Below are positions 51,067 to 60,916 of a DNA stretch of 64,000 nt, in pieces (position 1 is the first letter of the stretch; each line of letters begins with the position of its first letter). A model generated the notes under the pieces. That model was not told the DNA's origin. It searched no databases and saw only the letters and a list, made by a program, of their open reading frames with translations. The stretch spans positions 186,001-250,000 of the forward strand of contig NZ_BDAV01000009.1 in the NCBI RefSeq assembly GCF_001612635.1, read 5' to 3'. This DNA comes from Nocardia africana NBRC 100379. GTDB lineage: Bacteria; Actinomycetota; Actinomycetes; Mycobacteriales; Mycobacteriaceae. The position numbers and the translations under genes are program-made.

Positions 51067-51870
51067 GTGACCAGTTCCGTCCTGACCTCCGTCCATTCCA
51101 CCGATGGCAGCACCATCGCGGTCGAGACCGTCGGATGCGGCACGCCGGTGATCCTCATCGGCGGTGCGTTCAACGACCGCTCGACCGTTACCGCCCTGGC
51201 GGAAACTCTGGCCCCGCACGTCCGGGCGATCAGCTACGACCGCCGTGGCCGGGGCGGCAGCAGCGATATTCGCGGCGACTTCGCGGTTCGATCCGAGATC
51301 GACGATCTGGCGGCCGTGATCGAGCACGTGGGCGGTGTCGCCGGCGTGTTCGGCCATTCGTCCGGTGCCGCCCTGGCCTTGGAAGCGGTGATGCGCGGGC
51401 TGCCTATCGACAAGGTCGCCGTGTACGAGATGCCCGCGGTGGTCGACGGTAACCGTGCCGAGCCGCCCGCCGACGTATTCGATCGGCTCGTCGCTCTCCT
51501 CGCTTCCGGCGACAACGACGGCGCGGCCGAGCTGTTCCTCACCGAGCAGGTCGGGGTGCCGGCACCGTTCGTCGCCGAGATGCGCACGGCGCCGATGTGG
51601 GAATTCCTGCGCGCTCAGGCCCACACCCTGCCCTATGACGTCGCTGTCTGCGGTCCCCGGATGCGTCTGCAATCCGACCGGTACGCCGCGATCACCATCC
51701 CCGCGCTGGTCGTCGATGGCGACCAGACCTGGCCGTGGATCCACACCGCGAACCAGGCCCTGGCCGCCGCCATCCCGCACTCGCGCCGGGAAGTTCTGCC
51801 CGGCGCCGACCACGAGGTTCTCGGCCGGCCCGAACTGCTCGCGCCGCTGCTGCTCGACTTTTTCGCCTGA
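51067..51870 (+). CDS. Alpha/beta hydrolase
   Basis: 267 residues, GTG start. Fold markers: GTPVILIGGAFNDR (oxyanion region), YDRRGRGGSS, nucleophile elbow VFGHSSGAALA (Ser), and the His in LPGADHEVL. Typical length. Co-directional with the RibD-like gene and probably in the same transcript; the substrate is unknown. Confidence 0.85.
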   Translation: MTSSVLTSVHSTDGSTIAVETVGCGTPVILIGGAFNDRSTVTALAETLAPHVRAISYDRRGRGGSSDIRGDFAVRSEIDDLAAVIEHVGGVAGVFGHSSGAALALEAVMRGLPIDKVAVYEMPAVVDGNRAEPPADVFDRLVALLASGDNDGAAELFLTEQVGVPAPFVAEMRTAPMWEFLRAQAHTLPYDVAVCGPRMRLQSDRYAAITIPALVVDGDQTWPWIHTANQALAAAIPHSRREVLPGADHEVLGRPELLAPLLLDFFA

Positions 51871-51888
51871 GCCCTTCTACCCCGGGCA

Positions 51889-51935
51889 GGTGCGCAAGAA
51901 TGTGCCACCGGCTCCGACTCGATGGTGAACGGCGC
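51889..51935 (+). repeat. 47-bp direct repeat, copy 2 (upstream of DGPF-sigma operon)
   Basis: Second copy of the repeat at 50327-50373. Downstream both copies lead to a similar ribosome-site string CGAGGAGA[T/C]GAC before the start codon. It contains CGACTCGATGG, a possible ECF -10 region. Confidence 0.85.
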
Positions 51936-51973
51936 TCGGAAGCGCCGGCCCGAATATCCGAGGAGACGACGAC

Positions 51974-52336
51974 ATGAAGTTCTTGTTGATCATGCACAGC
52001 AACCCGCAGATCTGGGATGCGCTGACGGAAGAGGAGCGCACCGAGGTGATGAGTGGCCATGGTGCGTTCATGGAAACCGTGACGAAATCCGGGGAGCTGA
52101 TCAGTACCGCCGCCCTGGCCGACCCGTCGCAGAGCGCCGTGGTCCGGGTCCGGGCCGGTGTCCCGGCGGTCACGGATGGGCCCTATCTCGAAGCCAAGGA
52201 GTTCCTCGGCGGCTACTACCTGGTGGAATGCGAGAGCCGGGAGCGCGCTGTGGAGCTGGCCGCGCTCATACCGGACGCCGGAGTCGCGGGCCTCGGTATC
52301 GAGGTGCGGCCGGTGGTCTTCGCGGCAGGCCGTTGA
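51974..52336 (+). CDS. DGPF/YCII-family protein
   Basis: 120 residues. It begins MKFLLIMHSNPQIWDALTEEE and carries TDGPYLEAKEFLGGYYLVE, the DGPFAETKE-type motif that names the family. Two DGPF proteins and an ECF sigma factor in a row are the hallmark of ECF42 loci. The biochemical role is unknown; the fold is ferredoxin-like. Confidence 0.88.
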   Translation: MKFLLIMHSNPQIWDALTEEERTEVMSGHGAFMETVTKSGELISTAALADPSQSAVVRVRAGVPAVTDGPYLEAKEFLGGYYLVECESRERAVELAALIPDAGVAGLGIEVRPVVFAAGR

Positions 52337-52343
52337 GTACACC

Positions 52344-52682
52344 GTGAAGTTCCTGCTGAATCTGTATCTGAGCGCCGCGTCGCTGCCCGGGGACGGGTTC
52401 GACCACGAGCGGTTCCTCGCGGTGCCCGGGCAGACGGGGGAACTGGTCAGCGGATACGTGATTGCCGATCCGTCGATCAGCGCCGTGGTATCGGTTTCCG
52501 GCGGCGTGGTGACGGTGACCGACGGGCCGTATTCATCGGCCCCGGACTACGTCGCCGGCCAGTACCTGGTCGACTGCGAAAGCCGGGAGCGCGCACTGGA
52601 ATTGGCCGCCCTGCTCTCGGGCGGTCACCCCGGTGGTGTGGAGGTACGACCACTGATGGATTCGGCCGGGATGGAGATGTGA
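52344..52682 (+). CDS. DGPF/YCII-family protein, second copy
   Basis: 112 residues from GTG 52344, 7 bp after the first DGPF gene. VKFLLNLYLSAASLPG at the start and VTDGPYSSAPDYVAGQYLVDCESRERALELAALL in the middle show it is a diverged paralogue in which the acidic AETKE part of the motif is lost. Its stop overlaps the sigma-factor GTG by 4 bp. Confidence 0.82.
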   Translation: MKFLLNLYLSAASLPGDGFDHERFLAVPGQTGELVSGYVIADPSISAVVSVSGGVVTVTDGPYSSAPDYVAGQYLVDCESRERALELAALLSGGHPGGVEVRPLMDSAGMEM

Positions 52683-53923
52683 GCACCCCGGTACGGCTCG
52701 AGGACCTGCTGCGCGAACTGGCGCCGCAGGTGCTGGGCGTGCTCCTGCGCCGCTACGGCGGGTTCGAGGAGTGTGAGGACGCCGTCCAGGAGGCGTTGCT
52801 CGCCGCGGCGACACAGTGGCCGGCGCAGGGCGTCCCGCACAGCCCACGGTCCTGGCTGGTCACCGTCGCCGCACGGCGCCTGGTCGATCAGGTACGCAGC
52901 GAGCAGGCCCGACGTCGCCGGGAGGTCAGCGCGGCCCACCAGGAGGTGCCGGGCACCGACCTGGCGCCGACGCCGGGCGACGAAAGTCCCGGCGATCAGG
53001 ACGACACGCTGGCGCTGCTGTTCCTGTGCTGCCATCCGGCGCTGACGGCCGCCGCCCAGGTCGCACTCACCCTCCGCGCCGTCGGGGGGCTCAGCACCGC
53101 AGAGGTAGCGCGGGCCTTCCTGGTGCCGGAGGCGACGATGGCGCCCCGGATCAGCCGCGCCAAGCAGCGGATAAAGGCCGTCGGTGCGTCGTTCGCGATG
53201 CCGAGCGGCTCCGAGTGGGCAGATCGGCTGGATTCTGTCCTGCACGTGCTCTACCTGATCTTCAACGAGGGCTACACCGCCAGCTCCGGACCCGATCTAC
53301 ACCGCGGCGAGCTCACCGCGGAGGCGATCCGGCTCACTCGAATGCTGCGCCGGTCCTTGCCAGACGACGGTGAGGTCGCCGGGTTGCTGGCGCTGATGTT
53401 GCTGACCGACGCCCGCCGCGCGGCCCGTACCGGACCGGACGGCACCCTGGTACCGCTGGCCGAGCAAGACCGGACCCTGTGGGACGCCACCCTGATCGAC
53501 GAGGGCACCGCGCTGGTCACCGCCGCCATGTCCGCGTCGGTCCTCGGCCCGTACCAGCTTCAGGCGGCGACCGCGGCACTGCACGTTCAGGCGCCGCGGG
53601 CCGAGGACACCGACTGGGAACAAATCCGCGTCCTGTACGGGATTCTCGGCCGGATCGCACCGAACCCCATGGTCACACTCAATTACGCGGTCGCCGTCGC
53701 GATGACCCGAGGTCCGCGGGCCGGACTCGAACTGCTCGAAGGACTGGACGACGACCCACGAATGTCTCGCCACCACCGCCTCCACGCCGTCCGTGCCCAC
53801 CTGCAGGAGCTGGCCGGCGACGACGCCGCTGCTCGCACCAACTACCGGCTGGCGGCGCGGCGCACCACCAGCCTCCCCGAACAGCGCTACCTGCGAGCCC
53901 GGGCGGACAACCTGGACCGATAG
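52679..53923 (+). CDS. ECF sigma factor, ECF42-like with TPR-type C-terminal extension
   Basis: 414 residues, GTG start overlapping the DGPF gene. Sigma region 2 (LRRYGGFEECEDAVQEALLAA ... PRSWLVTVAARRLVDQVR) spans about 20-80, region 4 (VALTLRAVGGLSTAEVARAFLVPEATMAPRISRAKQRIK) about 120-165. The C-terminal 240 residues (NEGYTASSG..., NPMVTLNYAVAVAMTRGP) form the long helical extension typical of ECF42, which replaces a separate anti-sigma factor. Reported ECF42 targets are DGPF genes, consistent with the local operon and the duplicated upstream element. Confidence 0.88.
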   Translation: MSTPVRLEDLLRELAPQVLGVLLRRYGGFEECEDAVQEALLAAATQWPAQGVPHSPRSWLVTVAARRLVDQVRSEQARRRREVSAAHQEVPGTDLAPTPGDESPGDQDDTLALLFLCCHPALTAAAQVALTLRAVGGLSTAEVARAFLVPEATMAPRISRAKQRIKAVGASFAMPSGSEWADRLDSVLHVLYLIFNEGYTASSGPDLHRGELTAEAIRLTRMLRRSLPDDGEVAGLLALMLLTDARRAARTGPDGTLVPLAEQDRTLWDATLIDEGTALVTAAMSASVLGPYQLQAATAALHVQAPRAEDTDWEQIRVLYGILGRIAPNPMVTLNYAVAVAMTRGPRAGLELLEGLDDDPRMSRHHRLHAVRAHLQELAGDDAAARTNYRLAARRTTSLPEQRYLRARADNLDR

Positions 53924-54246
53924 CGACCACCTCCCCGCCCCACACCCATCCGACCGGCTCGATCGCGAACAACTCGATCCGAGCGACGACGCGGAAAACA
54001 TTCTGTTGGTCGAGAAATTTCGGCAACGGTGTGCGGTGCGGGCCGGTAGGCGTTGCCATGTTCCGGTGCTCGCCGCCGCGGCAGTTCTCCTGGGGCCCGC
54101 GGCGGCGATCGGTATCGCCGCGACCGCACCGCCGGATCCGCGTGGTACCACTGCGCTGGATCGCGTCCTCCGTCAACGGGTGTAGTGGGGTTCGTGCGAC
54201 CGTCATCTGTTGGATCGCGGCGAGGAGTCGGTGGGTACGGTGAGTC
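53924..54246. other. 323-bp intergenic region after the sigma-factor gene
   Basis: No gene supported. It includes an AT-rich patch near 53990-54025. Open frames exist on both strands, but none has a ribosome site and recognisable motif. A promoter for the SMP-30-like gene must lie here, but I cannot place it. Confidence 0.4.
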
Positions 54247-55242
54247 ATGTCTTTCCAGCCGACCCGTTGGACTCCCCCGCCGGCGCCCGCCCGGGCGCGT
54301 GCCCCGCACAGCGATCCGCCCATGCCCGAGCTGCGGCTGCTCGAACTCCCCGGCACCGGTCCCGAGAACGTGGTACTCGCTCCCGACGGGCGGATCCTCA
54401 CCGGCATCGGCGACGGCGCCGTCCTCGCGGTCGACCCGGCCACCGATGCGGTCGAGCAGATCGCCCATACCGGCGGCCGGCCGCTGGGCCTGCACGCCGA
54501 GGCCGACGGATCGCTGCTGATCTGCGACGCCGAGCGCGGACTGCTGCGTCTGGACCGCCCGCACGGCACCCTGGAAACCCTCTGCGACCGGGTCGACGGC
54601 GTGCCGCTGAACTTCGCCAGCAACGTCGTCGCCGACACCGACGGCACCGTGTACTTCTCCGAATCCACCCGCCGCTACCCACTCGACGACTACATGGGCG
54701 ACATCCTCGAACACTCCGGCACCGGCCGGCTGTTCCGCCGCAGCCCCGACGGGCGGATCGACACCCTCGTCGACGGACTGCAATTCGCCAACGGCATCGT
54801 TCTGGCCCCCGACCGCACCTGTGTGCTGGTCGCCGAGACGGGCGGCTACCGTATCGCGCGCCACCACCTCACCGGCCCCCGCGCCGGCCACACCGACTAT
54901 CTGGTGGAGAACCTGCCCGGCTGCCCCGACAATCTCGGCCTCGGCAGCGACGGCCACATCTGGGCCGCGCTCGTCACACCGCGAAACCCGATCCTGGACA
55001 GGCTGCTTCCGCTGCCCGGCGTGCTGCGCCATATCGTGCGCGCCATACCTCCCGCGTTGCAGCCGAAACCCGCCCGCACCGTCTGGGTGCAGGCCTACGA
55101 CTTCCATGGCACCCTCGTCCACGACCTGCAACGCGAAGCCGACCGGTACGCGATGGTCACCGGCGTCGCCGAAGCAGGTGGGACCCTCTACCTGGGCAGC
55201 CTCAGCGAACCGGCCATCGCGGTGGTGCGCCTGCCCGCATGA
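54247..55242 (+). CDS. SMP-30/gluconolactonase/strictosidine-synthase-like protein
   Basis: 331 residues forming a six-bladed beta-propeller: repeated blades such as VVLAPDGRILTGIGDGAVLAVD, SLLICDAERGLLRLD, DGTVYFSESTRRYPLDDYMGDILEHSGTGRLFR and LQFANGIVLAPDRTCVLVAETGGYRIAR. The YPLDDYMGDILEHSGTGRL segment matches the strictosidine-synthase-like subgroup. Probably a calcium-dependent lactonase or hydrolase; the substrate is unknown. The Pro-rich first 25 residues may be an artefact of an early start; the ATG at about 54322 (MPELRLLELPG) is an alternative. Confidence 0.82.
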   Translation: MSFQPTRWTPPPAPARARAPHSDPPMPELRLLELPGTGPENVVLAPDGRILTGIGDGAVLAVDPATDAVEQIAHTGGRPLGLHAEADGSLLICDAERGLLRLDRPHGTLETLCDRVDGVPLNFASNVVADTDGTVYFSESTRRYPLDDYMGDILEHSGTGRLFRRSPDGRIDTLVDGLQFANGIVLAPDRTCVLVAETGGYRIARHHLTGPRAGHTDYLVENLPGCPDNLGLGSDGHIWAALVTPRNPILDRLLPLPGVLRHIVRAIPPALQPKPARTVWVQAYDFHGTLVHDLQREADRYAMVTGVAEAGGTLYLGSLSEPAIAVVRLPA

Positions 55243-55279
55243 GATGGGTGTGGGCGAAAGCGTCTGTGCTGCAACAGGT

Positions 55280-56911
55280 TTACTGGTGTCGCAATGTTCC
55301 GTCGATCGCGCCGATCGGGCCGGGCATCGAGTAGGCGACGGTGTGGTCCGGGTTCAGTGTGAGGGTGGAGGACTGGCCGTCGTCCGTGCAGGACGCCCCT
55401 GACACCAAGCGAGCGCGCAGCGTGATCACCGAATCGGTCGCGGAAACGAGTGTTTCGCCCCGTCGGCAGGTGAGACCGCTGGCCCGGCCGGTATTGCTCG
55501 CAGTACCCAGTTCCGTCCCCACCGCGCCCGCGTGCAAAGTGACGACGATGTCGTAGGTGGCCAGCCCGTCGGTCGCGGTGCCCTTCCACGTGCCCGCGTA
55601 CTCGGCGGGCAGCGCCGGCAACTCGCTCGCCGCGGCCGTCGTCTCCGCCGTCGCCTCCGGCGTCGACGTCTCCTCGAAAGCTCCGGTCTCGACCGCGGTT
55701 TCGGTGCCGGCGGCCGATCCCGGAGCGTCCGAGGACGCGCTGCGGAAGGCGAGCGTGGCGCTGATCACCGCCGTGGCGACCAACAGCACCGCCACGCATC
55801 CGATCACAACCACCCGTCGCCGCGACGAATCCCGCTGTGCGGCAGGGGTTTCGCCGTGCCCGACGCGCGCGGTAACGCCGTGCGGAGCCCAGGGCGCCGG
55901 CAGTGGCGACGGCGCACCGGGTGTGTGCGGGTGCCCGGCGGCGCCGGTCCGGCCTGCCGAACCGATCAACGTGGAGGGAAGTTCCGGCGTTGCGGGCCGC
56001 GGTGACGGAATGTGCGGCGCCGGCTCGGAATCCAGATCCAGCAGCATCACCGCCTGACGGCTGATCGCCTCCAGGATCGGTCCCGGCAACCACCCCGAGC
56101 GTGCGTCACCCAATGCCACGCACTGTCTTTCGACCTCGGCGGGCGTCGGGCGATTACCGGGCTGCTTGTCCAGGCACGCCCCCGCGATCGGACGCAACGC
56201 CGCCGGCAGGCCGTCGAGCCGAGCCGGTTCCTGCATCACCCGCCACAGCATCGGAATCGAATCACCCGAACCGAACGGGCCGCTGCCGCTGGCGGCATAC
56301 ACCAGCACCCCGCCGAGGGCGAACACATCGACCGCCGGTCCCACCGGGGCATCACCCGAAATATGTTCCGGCGCCATATAACCCGGCGAGCCGATCACCT
56401 TGCCGGTCGTGGTGAGCGTGCCGTCGTCGGCGGCGCGGGCGATGCCGAAATCGATCAACCGCGGACCGTCGAGGGTCAGCAGCACGTTGGACGGTTTGAG
56501 GTCGCGGTGTATCACCCCGGCCGCGTGCACGTCGGCCAGCGCCCGCGCCAGGCCCGCGGCCAGCGGAACCAGCGCCGATTCCGGTAGCGGCCCGAACGAG
56601 TCCACGGCCTCGCGCAACGACAATCCCGCCACGTACCCGGTGGCCAGCCACGGCCGCTCCGCTTCCACATCGGCGTCCAGGACCGGCACCGCGTGGGCAC
56701 CGGTCACCCGCCGCGCGGCGGCCACCTCGCGCCGGAACCGGGTGCGGAATTCGGGATCGTCCGACAGATCCGGGCGCACCACCTTGACCGCGACGGTGCG
56801 GCCACCGGCGTTGCGGCCCAGATAGACCCGGCCCATTCCGCCGGCGCCGAGTACCCCGAGCAGACGGTAGGGGCCGATGGTCGCCGGATCCCCGGACTCC
56901 AGTGGGAGCAC
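55280..56911 (-). CDS. Receptor-type serine/threonine protein kinase
   Basis: 543 residues from GTG 56911, chosen for the GGAAGGAA site 6 nt upstream. Kinase domain about 10-270: LGAGGMGRVYLG loop, VAVKVV Lys, HRDLKPSNVLL catalytic loop, DFGIA, and APEH. A Pro/Ala-rich linker of about 100 residues leads to one membrane helix (VVVIGCVAVLLVATAVISATLAF). An extracellular domain of about 120 residues with two Cys (LTCRRG, GASCTDDG) follows; it is beta-rich and may be a ligand sensor. Typical actinobacterial PknB-type layout without PASTA repeats. Confidence 0.92.
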   Translation of the reverse strand: MLPLESGDPATIGPYRLLGVLGAGGMGRVYLGRNAGGRTVAVKVVRPDLSDDPEFRTRFRREVAAARRVTGAHAVPVLDADVEAERPWLATGYVAGLSLREAVDSFGPLPESALVPLAAGLARALADVHAAGVIHRDLKPSNVLLTLDGPRLIDFGIARAADDGTLTTTGKVIGSPGYMAPEHISGDAPVGPAVDVFALGGVLVYAASGSGPFGSGDSIPMLWRVMQEPARLDGLPAALRPIAGACLDKQPGNRPTPAEVERQCVALGDARSGWLPGPILEAISRQAVMLLDLDSEPAPHIPSPRPATPELPSTLIGSAGRTGAAGHPHTPGAPSPLPAPWAPHGVTARVGHGETPAAQRDSSRRRVVVIGCVAVLLVATAVISATLAFRSASSDAPGSAAGTETAVETGAFEETSTPEATAETTAAASELPALPAEYAGTWKGTATDGLATYDIVVTLHAGAVGTELGTASNTGRASGLTCRRGETLVSATDSVITLRARLVSGASCTDDGQSSTLTLNPDHTVAYSMPGPIGAIDGTLRHQ

Positions 56912-56950
56912 TCGTCGTTCCTTCCCGGCCGTGCCCTGCGCGTGCGGGCT

Positions 56951-56970
56951 CGCTCGATCACACACGAGCG
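56951..56970 (-). terminator. Hairpin after the MHS transporter gene
   Basis: CGCTCG and CGAGCG arms around an 8-nt loop, between the MFS stop at 57014 and the kinase start at 56911. A 6-bp stem without T-run; it may end MFS transcription or attenuate read-through into the kinase gene. Confidence 0.4.
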
Positions 56971-57013
56971 CGGCATCCGCCGCAAGCGCAGGGCTCGACC
57001 GGCTGCGGACGTC

Positions 57014-58330
57014 CTAGGTCGGCTGCGGAACCGGTTCCTCGTCGGCCGCGTCGGGAACCTCGGTACCGGCGAGCGAGACGCCCGCGGTCTCCCGCAGGAA
57101 GAACCACGCCACCAGGCCCACCAGGCACGCGCCGACCATGTAGTAGGCGGGGAACAGATGCCAGCCGGTGGCGTCGATGACCGACTCGTTGATCAGCGGT
57201 GCGGTACCGCCGAACGCGGCGGTGGAGATGTTGTAGCCCAACGCGAATCCCGCGTACCGCACCTGCGTCGGGAAGATCGCGGGAAACGTCGCCGAGATCG
57301 TGGACAGCTGCGGAACGTAGAGCAGGCCCAGCACCACGAAGCCGACGATCGCCCAGGCCGCGCCCTGACCCATCAGCCAATACATGGGGATTGCCAGGAT
57401 CGCCAGCCCCACCAACGACACCAGCCACATCGGCCGCCGCCCCACCCGGTCGGAGACCGCACCCGAGACCGGCAGCACCAGCGCCATCACGATCTGGCCG
57501 ATCAGCACCATCGCCGTGGTCTCGGAATCCCCCATGCCCAAGGTGTTGTGCAGGTAGGTCGGCTGATACGCCAGCAGCGTGTAGTTGACGACGTTGAGCG
57601 CGACCACCAGCCCGGCGATGGTCAGCAGTTCGCGGCGGTAGTCGCGCAGCAGGACGCGCAGCCCGCCCTGGGCCTTCTGATGCTCGGCGACCTCGGTGAA
57701 CACCGGTGATTCGTCGAGCCTGCTGCGCAGATACCAGCCGATCAGGCCCAGCGGCACCGCCAGCAGGAACGGAATGCGCCAGCCCCAGGATCCCATCGCG
57801 TCGTCGGAGAGCAGAACCTGCAGGATCAGGACCACCGTGGAACCACCGACGAATCCGCACAGGGTGCCGAATTCGAGGAAGCTGCCGAGGAATCCGCGGC
57901 GGCGCTCATCGGTGGATTCCGCGATGTAGGTGGCCGCGCCACCGTATTCGCCGCCCGTGGAGAAGCCCTGCACGACGCGCAGCAGGATCAGCAGGATCGG
58001 CGCGGCGATACCGACCGCGGAATGCGTGGGCAGGATACCGATGCAGCCCGTGGCCGCGGCCATCAGCAGAATCGTGGTGGCCAGCACCAACTTTCGGCCC
58101 ACCCGGTCGCCGAGCGGACCCCACACCATGCCGCCGATCGGACGCAGCACGAAGGAGATGGCGAAACCGAGCAGCGTGCCCAGGGTGCCCAGCGAACCGG
58201 GGAAGAACGCGTCGGTCAGATAGGAGGCGGTGGCCGCGTAGACGCCGTAGTCGTACCACTCGGTGGCATTGCCCATGGCCGCGGCGGCCACCGAACGTCG
58301 TTGCTGGGCGTGCGGCAGGCTGGTGCTCAC
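57014..58330 (-). CDS. MFS transporter of the metabolite:H+ symporter (MHS) type
   Basis: 438 residues, twelve membrane helices. MGNATEWYDYGVYAATASYL, RPIGGMVWGPLGDRVGRKLVL and VVQGFSTGGEYGGAATYIAE are the family motifs of ProP/KgtP/ShiA-like proton symporters for osmolytes or organic acids. The exact substrate is not predictable. It is divergent from the APC permease gene. Confidence 0.9.
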   Translation of the reverse strand: MSTSLPHAQQRRSVAAAAMGNATEWYDYGVYAATASYLTDAFFPGSLGTLGTLLGFAISFVLRPIGGMVWGPLGDRVGRKLVLATTILLMAAATGCIGILPTHSAVGIAAPILLILLRVVQGFSTGGEYGGAATYIAESTDERRRGFLGSFLEFGTLCGFVGGSTVVLILQVLLSDDAMGSWGWRIPFLLAVPLGLIGWYLRSRLDESPVFTEVAEHQKAQGGLRVLLRDYRRELLTIAGLVVALNVVNYTLLAYQPTYLHNTLGMGDSETTAMVLIGQIVMALVLPVSGAVSDRVGRRPMWLVSLVGLAILAIPMYWLMGQGAAWAIVGFVVLGLLYVPQLSTISATFPAIFPTQVRYAGFALGYNISTAAFGGTAPLINESVIDATGWHLFPAYYMVGACLVGLVAWFFLRETAGVSLAGTEVPDAADEEPVPQPT

Positions 58331-58700
58331 GCGCGCTCCTCCTCACCTGTTTTCGGTTGCTGCGCGTCCGGTCGCGATGCCGCGACGTGGGATACGAAAC
58401 ACTCGGGTACCCGGTGGGCGGTCCGGCAAACCGGAGGCCGGCCGCGCGGCCGGCTCGGTCGATGGGTTCCACCTGCGATGATATCGAGGTGGGTGACTCC
58501 GCTCACAGCGCGACGCGGCCCGTGGACAGGAATCACCGGCCGGTTCTGTGCCGGATTTGCCGGATTTCGTGTCTGATTTGCCGTTTCAGGCTGCCGTGCG
58601 CGGCATCCGGTATGCGTGGCTTCGGTGGCGGCCCACGTACATTGACCCGGATATCGCTGGACTCCGGGATACCCGGACAGATGCTCCCGAGGGGGACCAC
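58331..58700. other. 370-bp divergent intergenic region
   Basis: Between the MHS transporter and APC permease starts. It contains an 18-bp perfect GC palindrome GCCGGCCGCGCGGCCGGC (58437-58454) and a TTGACC -35-like element near 58650, with no clean -10. No gene or known riboswitch motif was seen. Confidence 0.45.
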
Positions 58701-60668
58701 GTGACCGCCACCGCCACCGGACGACCACGTTCGGCTTTGACGGAATGGTTGCTGCAGGGCGCCGACGAGGACCGCTACTCCCGCCATCCCGGCCCGATGG
58801 TGAAACAGGCCGAGGAACACCATCAGCGGTCGTGGTGGCAGGTGATGTGCCTGACCGGTGTCGACTACTTCTCCACCCTCGGCTATCAGCCCGGCATCGC
58901 CGCGCTGGCCGCCGGTGTGCTGTCGCCGCTGGCGACACTGGTGCTGGTCGCGCTGACATTGCTGGGTGCGCTGCCGGTGTATCGGCGAGTGGCCCGCGAA
59001 TCCCCGCACGGCGGCGGATCGCTGGCCATGTTCACCGACATCCTGCCCCGCTGGACCGGCAAACTGTTCATCCTCGTCCTGCTCGGATTCGCCGCCACCG
59101 ACTTCGTGATCACCATGACGCTGTCGGCGGCCGACGGCGCCGCCCACATCGTGGAGAATCCGTTCGTGCCGCAGGCGCTGCACGGACACGCGCTCGCGAT
59201 CACCCTCACCCTGCTCGCGCTGCTGGCCGCGATCTTCCTCAAGGGATTCGCCGAGGCGATCCGGATCGCGATCGGGTTGGTCGGGGTCTATCTGGCGCTG
59301 AACCTCGTCGTCGCGGTCGTCGGCGTGTGGAAGGTCGCCACCGCCTCGCACCTGGTCGTCGACTGGGGCCACGCCATGACCGCCCAGCACGGCAGCGTCT
59401 TCGCGATGGTCGGGATCTCGCTGCTCGTCTTCCCCAAACTCGCGCTCGGACTGTCGGGCTTCGAAACCGGGGTGGCGGTGATGCCGCAGATCAAGGGTGG
59501 CCCCGGCGACACCGAGGAGCATCCGGAACGCCGGATCGTCGGCGCGCGCAAACTACTGACCACCGCCGCGCTGATCATGAGCGGATTCCTCATCGTCACC
59601 AGCTTCATCACCGTGGTGCTGATCCCGGAACACGAATTCGAATCCGGCGGATCCGCCAACGGCCGCGCGCTGGCCTATCTGGCCCACCAATATCTGGGCA
59701 ACGGATTCGGCACCGTCTACGACATCTCCACCATCGCGATCCTGTGGTTCGCCGGTGCCTCGGCCATGGCCGGACTGCTGAATCTGGTGCCGCGCTATCT
59801 GCCCCGCTACGGCATGGCGCCGGAATGGGCGCGCGCCACCCGGCCGCTGGTGCTGGTGTTCGCGGTGATCGCCTTCGGCATCACCTGGTACTTCGACGCC
59901 GACGTCGACGCCCAGGGCGGCGCCTACGCCACCGGTGTGCTGGTGCTGATCACCTCCGCCGCCGTCGCCGTGACCCTGTCCGCGGCACGAAAACACCAGC
60001 GCGGCAAGGTCTTCGGATTCGGCGCCGTGGCGGCCGTGTTCGTCTACACCACCATCGCCAATATCGTGGAACGACCCGAGGGCGTGCAGCTGGCCTCGCT
60101 GTTCATCATCGCCATCATCGTGGTGTCGTTCGTCTCGCGGGCGCGTCGCGCCTTCGAATTGCGGGCCATCGAGGTCGATTTCGACGACAAGGCGGCCTGG
60201 CTGATCGACAAGATCGCCGCCTCGGGCACTATCCGCATCGTCACCCACGATCTCGACGACGTCGACGCCCGCCGGCCCGACGACTACCGGGAGAAGGAAG
60301 CCGAACAGCGGATCGAAAGCCACATCCCGGCCAAGGAGCCGATCCTGTTCCTCGAGGTGATCGTCAAGGACGCCTCGGAATTCTCCACCGACCTCAACGT
60401 CAGCGCGGTCGAAATCGACTGCTACAAAATCCTCTCCGTCGAAGCCGCCGCCGTGCCCAACTCGATTGCCGCGATCCTGCTCGCGATACGCGATCGCACC
60501 GGAATGAATCCGCACGTGTATTTCGAATGGACCGAAGGCAATCCGCTGCTCAACCTGCTGAAATTCCTGTTCGTCGGTGAGGGTGAGGTGGCGCCGGTGA
60601 CGCGAGAGATCCTGCGGCGCGCGGTCGCCGATCCGAATCAGCGCCCGCACGTGCACGTCGACAGCTGA
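58701..60668 (+). CDS. APC-superfamily permease with cytosolic C-terminal domain
   Basis: 655 residues, GTG start with GAGGGGGA 5 nt upstream. About twelve membrane helices (residues 45-510), with [20 protein letters not shown] in the first helix and [20 protein letters not shown] after the second, fit APC-type amino acid or cation transporters. A 145-residue cytosolic tail ([30 protein letters not shown] ...) follows. The size and layout recall the KimA/KUP-like group, but I cannot confirm potassium as substrate. Confidence 0.8.
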   Translation: MTATATGRPRSALTEWLLQGADEDRYSRHPGPMVKQAEEHHQRSWWQVMCLTGVDYFSTLGYQPGIAALAAGVLSPLATLVLVALTLLGALPVYRRVARESPHGGGSLAMFTDILPRWTGKLFILVLLGFAATDFVITMTLSAADGAAHIVENPFVPQALHGHALAITLTLLALLAAIFLKGFAEAIRIAIGLVGVYLALNLVVAVVGVWKVATASHLVVDWGHAMTAQHGSVFAMVGISLLVFPKLALGLSGFETGVAVMPQIKGGPGDTEEHPERRIVGARKLLTTAALIMSGFLIVTSFITVVLIPEHEFESGGSANGRALAYLAHQYLGNGFGTVYDISTIAILWFAGASAMAGLLNLVPRYLPRYGMAPEWARATRPLVLVFAVIAFGITWYFDADVDAQGGAYATGVLVLITSAAVAVTLSAARKHQRGKVFGFGAVAAVFVYTTIANIVERPEGVQLASLFIIAIIVVSFVSRARRAFELRAIEVDFDDKAAWLIDKIAASGTIRIVTHDLDDVDARRPDDYREKEAEQRIESHIPAKEPILFLEVIVKDASEFSTDLNVSAVEIDCYKILSVEAAAVPNSIAAILLAIRDRTGMNPHVYFEWTEGNPLLNLLKFLFVGEGEVAPVTREILRRAVADPNQRPHVHVDS

Positions 60669-60672
60669 CCGT

Positions 60673-60700
60673 CCGGCCGCCCAGGGTAGTTCCTGGCCGG
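60673..60700 (+). terminator. Hairpin after the APC permease gene
   Basis: CCGGCC (60673-60678) pairs with GGCCGG (60695-60700), with an inner AGG/CCT pairing and a small bulge, starting 5 bp after the stop codon. No T-run. Tentative. Confidence 0.4.
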
Positions 60701-60916
60701 CGGGGCCCGGCATATCGCGAGCGAACACGCCCGTCGCCCCCGCGAGACCGTACGCGCGGTTGTGTTGGGACAATAGGGCGGGCCGACGGTGCGACTGTCG
60801 GGGGCTACGGCGGCCCGGACACGCGTGAACCGGACAGCTGGTGTTTGCGCAACGGTAACCCCAATGTGAGACAACCGGACGTCCGACAGCCGGGAACGGG
60901 AGAGGCAGGCAGCAAC

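Noticed and set aside
58701..60668. Naming the APC permease KimA
   Set aside because: Size and layout are similar, but the first-helix motif differs and no c-di-AMP-binding element or riboswitch was recognised.
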